This document shows positions 63,538-64,000 of a stretch of 64,000 bases of DNA, piece by piece. The notes beneath the pieces are model-generated. The model ran no database searches and was not told the origin of the DNA. It saw only the letters and a list, made by a program, of their open reading frames with translations. A program made the position numbers and the translations under genes. Each line of letters opens with the position of its first letter. Position 1 is the stretch's first letter. The DNA is from Pontivivens insulae (lineage in GTDB: Bacteria > Pseudomonadota > Alphaproteobacteria > Rhodobacterales > Rhodobacteraceae): the NCBI RefSeq assembly GCF_900302495.1, contig NZ_OMKW01000001.1, positions 744,001 to 808,000 on the forward strand, written 5' to 3'.

Positions 63538-64000
63538 CTATTCCAAGCCTTCGGGCTGGCCAACCACGACAAAGGTTAGCGCGTCCGCGTCAAGTAGCCG
63601 GCGTGCCACACGGGATACATCGTCAAGCGTGACCGCTTCGATCAAGCTGTTGCGGCGTTGAGTATAGTCGATACCCAACTCTCCGGCCTGCACCCCAACC
63701 AGAATATCGGCGATCTTCGCATTTGTATCAAAGCGCAGCGGATAGGCGCCGGTGAGGAAGCGTTTTGCGGCGTCCAATTCCTGTTCCGTCACACCGCCAT
63801 CGGCCAGACGGGCCCACTCGGCACGGACGATCTCGATCGCCTCGGCCATGGTTTCATTCGCGGATGAAACGGACCCCAGATAGAGGGGCGCATATTCCAG
63901 CGGGGCAAGGAACGTGCTGATTCCATATGTCAGGCCGCGCTCCTCCCGCACTTCGGATGTGAGGCGCGAGGTGAAGCCGCCGCCCCCAAGGATACGGTTC
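63538..64000 (-). CDS. M16-family peptidase (partial, C-terminal end)
   Basis: The minus-strand frame is open from the right window edge to a stop at 63538 (about 153 codons). GGGGFTSRLTSEVREERGLT is the substrate-binding segment of the C-terminal lobe of insulinase-like M16 proteins, followed by NETMAEAIEIVRAEWARLAD and AKRFLTGAYPLRFDTNAKIA. The HxxEH zinc motif belongs to the N-terminal lobe and would be outside or in the partner subunit; Rhodobacterales usually carry two adjacent M16 genes. Confidence 0.9.
   Translation of the reverse strand, partial: NRILGGGGFTSRLTSEVREERGLTYGISTFLAPLEYAPLYLGSVSSANETMAEAIEIVRAEWARLADGGVTEQELDAAKRFLTGAYPLRFDTNAKIADILVGVQAGELGIDYTQRRNSLIEAVTLDDVSRVARRLLDADALTFVVVGQPEGLE

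Overview
This window is a chromosomal stretch of a GC-rich alphaproteobacterium, most probably a marine member of the Rhodobacterales (Roseobacter group). Three things point there: the block ubiB-ubiE-fpg-enoyl-CoA hydratase-rpsT-(rhodanese)-dnaA, choline uptake genes divergent from betI-betA, and a Branch-type glycosyltransferase with a long extra C-terminal part. There are about 68 protein genes and two tRNA-Arg genes. I found no insertion sequence, prophage, CRISPR array or rRNA. Packing is dense, with many 4-base start/stop overlaps.

Layout. 1-5.5 kb: surface-polysaccharide operon on the minus strand (cysQ, kdsB, a GT2, galU, a GT4, and a GT cut by the window edge), divergent from a KpsM/Wzm-like ABC permease. 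6.4-14.2 kb: LysR regulator, lytic transglycosylase lipoprotein, hspQ, gamma-glutamyltransferase, DUF2794, RNase R, a GNAT and a GFA protein. 14.3-22.5 kb: DUF892 protein, topA, a TetR/SDR pair with shared operator-like palindromes, an orphan TRAP binding protein, pyrB, an SH3b protein and a thioesterase. 22.5-26.9 kb: an AraC-MGMT fusion and three tandem OpuAC-type binding proteins with no permease or ATPase. 27-34.2 kb: nth, a PfkB sugar kinase, ChaC, a threonine-dehydratase-like enzyme, a sulfotransferase, the Branch glycosyltransferase, a HIT protein, a glycosyltransferase-like protein and tRNA-Arg(CCG). 34.4-38 kb: sitABCD-type Mn/Fe importer behind a duplicated operator. 38-43.2 kb: choVWX divergent from betI-betA around a perfect palindrome. 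43.2-48.5 kb: PPOX-fold protein and a Pqi/MCE lipid-transport operon with pqiA split in two. 48.6-51.5 kb: rhomboid, hslV, a small membrane protein, hslU. 51.6-62.6 kb: PaaK/PaaX-like pair, dnaA, rhodanese, rpsT, enoyl-CoA hydratase, fpg, ubiE, ubiB, a phosphotransferase and an M48 protease lipoprotein. 62.7-64 kb: tRNA-Arg(CCT), a sugar O-acetyltransferase and a partial M16 peptidase.

How the genes work together. Choline/betaine handling dominates: choXWV imports choline, BetA oxidises it, BetI probably controls both sides, and the three orphan binding proteins look like extra ligand receptors for a transporter elsewhere. Envelope work is the second theme: KDO activation, UDP-glucose, several glycosyltransferases, a sulfotransferase with CysQ to clear its PAP by-product, and a Pqi lipid bridge. 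The least expected signals are a calcium-loop-like DxDxDGxxD segment in the three tandem binding proteins, an attenuator-like hairpin pair ahead of the second of them, an SDR lacking its catalytic lysine, the repeat-extended PqiB, and a 12-bp inverted repeat upstream of the DUF2794 gene.
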